From JAQUYS01 sp964430665 (lineage in GTDB: Archaea > Nanobdellota > Nanobdellia > Woesearchaeales > SKGA01), in assembly GCA_964430665.1 (NCBI GenBank), contig CAYSFC010000034.1:1-8155 (forward strand): 8,155 nt of DNA. The letters run 5' to 3'. The first letter of the stretch is position 1. Every line of letters begins with the position of its first letter. Positions 5,997 through 8,155 of the stretch are shown here, piece by piece. The position numbers were made by a program, and so were the translations under genes. Under the pieces are notes generated by a model that saw nothing but the letters and a program-made list of their open reading frames with translations, did not search any database and was not told the DNA's origin.

Positions 5997-6308
5997 TTAT
6001 TTATAAAAGCTTTCACAACGCCATTTATAGGCAGGAAATATGTCAATTACTGCATTTATAGGTGCATAATTTGAAACTATTTCTTTTGGAACCCAATAAA
6101 GTAAAGAGCCGAAATCTTTTGTTTTGGATAAATAATGTAGCGCAAATGGTGCTTTTATTAGAGCAATTTCTGTAAATGAAAGTGTGTAACCTATACTTTC
6201 TAAATTCTTACTTCCAGAGGCTATGAGGGCAAAACTTAAAGGTCCTGTTATTAAGTCAATCTTATCCACTAAAGAGGCTAGATTAAGTAAATTTGAGTTT
6301 TTAAGCAT
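5997..6308 (-). CDS. Small integral membrane protein, unknown function
   Basis: The 103-residue product has about three hydrophobic segments: 16-33 (IDLITGPLSFALIASG), 39-60 (IGYTLSFTEIALIKAPFALHYL) and 77-93 (VSNYAPINAVIDIFPAY), with a short basic tail. I recognise no family, but the layout with Gly/Pro in the first segment and a final DIFPAYKWR fits a complete small membrane protein. The ATG at 6308 has a TATA-like element about 21 nt upstream, so it is probably leaderless and first in a two-gene unit with the gene at 5974. The end of this frame overlaps a longer version of the next frame, so a frameshifted single gene is a less likely alternative. Confidence 0.6.
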   Translation of the reverse strand: MLKNSNLLNLASLVDKIDLITGPLSFALIASGSKNLESIGYTLSFTEIALIKAPFALHYLSKTKDFGSLLYWVPKEIVSNYAPINAVIDIFPAYKWRCESFYK

Positions 6309-6329
6309 GTTATTTTACATTTAAATATG

Positions 6330-6340
6330 ATTTTAAATAT
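6330..6340 (-). promoter_or_regulatory. TATA-like element of the membrane-protein gene
   Basis: atatttaaaat on the minus strand lies 21 nt before the ATG at 6308, the same distance as the other leaderless promoters here. The surrounding DNA is very AT-rich, so the exact box is uncertain. Confidence 0.4.
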
Positions 6341-6374
6341 TCTTAGAGAAAATTCGTTTTATTTTTGATAATTA

Positions 6375-6388
6375 CTACTTTAAAGTAG
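6375..6388. promoter_or_regulatory. Perfect 14-bp palindrome between divergent promoters, candidate operator
   Basis: ctactttaaagtag is its own reverse complement. It lies directly upstream of the BRE and TATA box of the gene at 6425 and about 35 bp upstream of the opposite TATA-like element, a position typical of a dimeric regulator site. No regulator gene is seen nearby. Confidence 0.45.
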
Positions 6389-6403
6389 CGAAAGATTTAT
6401 ATA
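6389..6403 (+). promoter_or_regulatory. BRE and TATA box of the gene at 6425
   Basis: cgaaaga (BRE-like, matching the archaeal purine-rich consensus) is followed at once by tttatata (6396-6403). The TATA box ends 21 nt before the ATG at 6425, predicting a leaderless mRNA. This is the best BRE+TATA pair in the window. Confidence 0.65.
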
Positions 6404-6424
6404 TGAGATAAGACTAATAATAGT

Positions 6425-6970
6425 ATGGTTTCAGACTTAGTGAAAAAAATAGGTTTGGTTGTTCTTTTAGGTGCTTTTAGTGCAAACACTATGGGAGACA
6501 CATATTCTAATTATATAACTAGTCGAAATGGTATTAAAGTTAATGGACATATAACAAAAGAAAATTCTCAGTGGAAATTAAAAGGATTGAATGTTAAAGG
6601 AAATTTTAATGTTGGTGATGTTAAAAAAAGTTTCTCAGATAAAACAAAATCACTTCAAATTCCTACTTATTTATTACCAACTTTAAAAAAATTAGCTGTT
6701 TTAAAATATAATCATGAAAATGTGTTTAATGAAACTTATTTATCAAAAAATGGTAATCTTGTTGCTAAAGGAAAAAAATATCCTGGACACAAAAGATTAG
6801 ATGAAAAATATGTTAAAGAATTCTATTCAAACATGAGTATTACTTATGGAGATGGAAAATCCATAGATGAAAATACAATATATGAGTTTATTAATAATTA
6901 TAAACTAGGGAATAAAGATAATCGTCCTATAAGGAAATATGTATCTAGAGAATTTAAAATTAGCAAGTAA
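6425..6970 (+). CDS. Small secreted protein, unknown function
   Basis: The 181-residue product starts MVSDLVKKIGLVVLLGAFSANT, a probable Sec signal peptide with cleavage near TMG-DT (about residue 25). The mature part is basic and hydrophilic, with an N-terminal WKLKGLNVKGNFNVGDV stretch that looks beta-rich and a helical LLPTLKKLAVLKY segment near 85. It has no cysteines and two or so N-x-S/T sequons (NET, NMS). No family is recognised. The leader resembles that of the secreted protein at 2742, but the mature parts do not align by eye. The last 11 nt overlap the end of the convergent gene at 6960. Confidence 0.7.
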   Translation: MVSDLVKKIGLVVLLGAFSANTMGDTYSNYITSRNGIKVNGHITKENSQWKLKGLNVKGNFNVGDVKKSFSDKTKSLQIPTYLLPTLKKLAVLKYNHENVFNETYLSKNGNLVAKGKKYPGHKRLDEKYVKEFYSNMSITYGDGKSIDENTIYEFINNYKLGNKDNRPIRKYVSREFKISK

Positions 6971-8155
6971 AATTACAAGAAGTTGAATTTACTTGTTCTG
7001 TGAATAGTTTTCCTTTTATCTGTAATTCTGAATCAAGAATTTGTGCAAGAATATCTCCTTCTTTATTTTTTATTTTTATGCAAGAATCACAATCTTCTAG
7101 ATTGGAATTTTGAATTACTTTTGGAGAAATTAAATGTCCTGTCTGAAGAATTTTGATTTGTGGATTAAATTCAAATTTCTTTTCACAGTTATTAGAGATA
7201 TTATTACATAAAGAATTTTTAGACCAAGCATTTCCAAATTCATCTATTATGAATAGAAGATTATTTGATTTGTCTTTTATTTGAAAAGATCCTCCTTCTA
7301 TTTTTATCCACGCTGAATTATTTTGATTTACGGCACAAATATATTTGTCATTATATAGACTTCCAATGGGCAAGGAAGAGTTTTCTGCAATACAACAACC
7401 TGAATTGCATTTAACTACTTCACCTACCCATGGAAGAAGTGTTTGTTGAGTATAATTTGTGTTTTGCTCCATTCCTACGAAAACATAAAATTCATTTGAA
7501 CGCACTAAATTAACTCCTTCAGTTATGAGAATTTGAGTTTTATATGCGCCAACATATTTTGGTTGGAAAGTGACTATTGATTTTTCTAATGTTGTAGAAT
7601 TAAGATTTGTTATTATGTCAAAATAAACTTTTTCATTTAATGTGAAGTATTCTTCAATATCTAAATTATATGTTTGATTAATTTCTATACTTATATTTGG
7701 GATTAATTTTGTTTGTTCTATTGGTTTGTATTCTGTGAATGTGTATTTGTCTAGAAATAAAACTATATTTCCTTCAATTTCTATTTTTAATTTTGGATTT
7801 GAAAGTGTTTTTTTGCAATTGTTGCATTTTTCGTTGAAGAAGAAAACTTCTCCCGTTATATTTGTTTCATTTGTAGATGTGTTTATTTCACTTTGATTTA
7901 TTGGTGTTTGGTTGATTGTTATGTTTGTTTCTGATTCGTTAAGGATTGGTTCAGATATATTGACTTCTGTTTGGTTGATTGTTATGTTTGTAGTTGTGTT
8001 AAGTTCTAAGGTGTTGTTAATAGTTGTGTTTGTTTCTGATTCGTTCAGAATTGGTTCAGATATATTGACTTCTGTTTGATTTGTTTCTATAGTTATGTTT
8101 TCTGTTTGATTGATTGTTATGTTTGTTTCTGGTGTCTCATTTAGTATTTCTTCTT
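6960..8155 (-). CDS. Sequon-rich, Cys-rich surface glycoprotein-like protein, N-terminus outside window
   Basis: The frame is open to the end of the window, so the gene starts beyond 8155; a GTG at 7505 is internal. The visible 397 residues fall into three parts. Residues 1-100 are Asn/Thr/Glu/Ile-rich and hold 20 N-x-S/T sequons, with a 35-residue repeat (NQTEVNISEPILNESETN at 25-42 and 60-77). Residues about 101-226 are beta-rich; 158-226 (INQTYNLDIEEYF ... SNEFYVFV) resemble the cadherin/Ig-like domains common in archaeal surface proteins. Residues 227-397 hold ten of the twelve cysteines, including CNSGCC, DCDSC and a C-terminal Cys, and two similar blocks (GSFQIKDKSNNLLFIID and CIKIKNKEGDILAQILD) typical of archaeal secreted repeat proteins. 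Nine further sequons lie after residue 100. It is most likely extracellular and glycosylated, perhaps cell-wall or adhesive (inference). No C-terminal membrane anchor is present. Confidence 0.85.
   Translation of the reverse strand, partial: EEILNETPETNITINQTENITIETNQTEVNISEPILNESETNTTINNTLELNTTTNITINQTEVNISEPILNESETNITINQTPINQSEINTSTNETNITGEVFFFNEKCNNCKKTLSNPKLKIEIEGNIVLFLDKYTFTEYKPIEQTKLIPNISIEINQTYNLDIEEYFTLNEKVYFDIITNLNSTTLEKSIVTFQPKYVGAYKTQILITEGVNLVRSNEFYVFVGMEQNTNYTQQTLLPWVGEVVKCNSGCCIAENSSLPIGSLYNDKYICAVNQNNSAWIKIEGGSFQIKDKSNNLLFIIDEFGNAWSKNSLCNNISNNCEKKFEFNPQIKILQTGHLISPKVIQNSNLEDCDSCIKIKNKEGDILAQILDSELQIKGKLFTEQVNSTSCNFTC
7911..7973 (-). repeat. Coding repeat in the sequon tract, copy B
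   Basis: 63 bp encoding about residues 61-81 of the surface protein. The 48 bp at 7926-7973 match 8031-8078 with two differences, and the preceding 15 bp match at 12 positions. The copies are 105 bp (35 codons) apart, so the reading frame is kept. Confidence 0.85.
8016..8078 (-). repeat. Coding repeat in the sequon tract, copy A
   Basis: Partner of 7911-7973, encoding about residues 26-46. A shorter element, gattgttatgtttgt (encoding TNITINQ), recurs at about 7914, 7977 and 8112, so the tract appears to have grown from a small unit by repeated duplication. Confidence 0.8.

Noticed and set aside
7503..7505. GTG as start of the sequon-rich gene
   Set aside because: The frame stays open for 216 more codons to the window end, and the GTG falls inside a predicted beta-rich domain.
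7911..8155. Repeats at the right end as a CRISPR array
   Set aside because: The repeats are in-frame coding units with a 35-codon period, imperfect and without unique spacers of regular length.

Overview
The window looks like an AT-rich archaeal chromosome, most likely from a DPANN lineage of the Woesearchaeota/Pacearchaeota kind. The evidence is an archaeal rpoK (Rpb6-like) - rpsO (uS15) - RecJ-like DHH operon, TATA boxes about 20-25 nt upstream of several start codons (predicted leaderless mRNAs), one good BRE+TATA promoter, a GGTGA Shine-Dalgarno at rpsO, and several small secreted proteins with no recognisable family. The lineage is an inference; the archaeal domain is well supported.

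Layout. 1-1056 (+): 3' part of a gene for a Cys-rich alpha/beta hydrolase, cut by the window start, whose nucleophile elbow reads SHCMGG (Cys in place of Ser). 1057-1175: a short convergent spacer holding an exact 50-bp duplicate of the lysS 3' end and a hairpin. 1176-2663 (-): class II lysyl-tRNA synthetase. 2664-2741: back-to-back promoters. 2742-3332 (+): small secreted protein. 3338-5435 (-, transcribed right to left): rpoK, rpsO and a DHH/DHHA1 phosphoesterase in one operon whose two spacers carry hairpins with the same stem. 5543-6308 (-): two unknown genes, a small membrane protein followed by a 143-residue hypothetical protein. 6309-6424: divergent promoter region with a perfect 14-bp palindrome. 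6425-6970 (+): a second small secreted protein whose leader resembles that of the first. 6960-8155 (-): C-terminal 397 residues of a surface glycoprotein-like protein with a repeat tract extremely dense in N-glycosylation sequons.

Two themes stand out. One is the core information-processing set (LysRS, RNA polymerase subunit K, ribosomal protein uS15, RecJ-like nuclease). The other is an envelope or secreted set (Cys-rich hydrolase, two small signal-peptide proteins, a small membrane protein, the sequon-rich protein) scattered between the core genes. The items most worth following are the sequon tract, the Ser-to-Cys change in the hydrolase, the duplicated lysS tail, and the matching intercistronic hairpins in the rpoK operon. 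No tRNA, rRNA, CRISPR array, transposase or integrase gene was seen.
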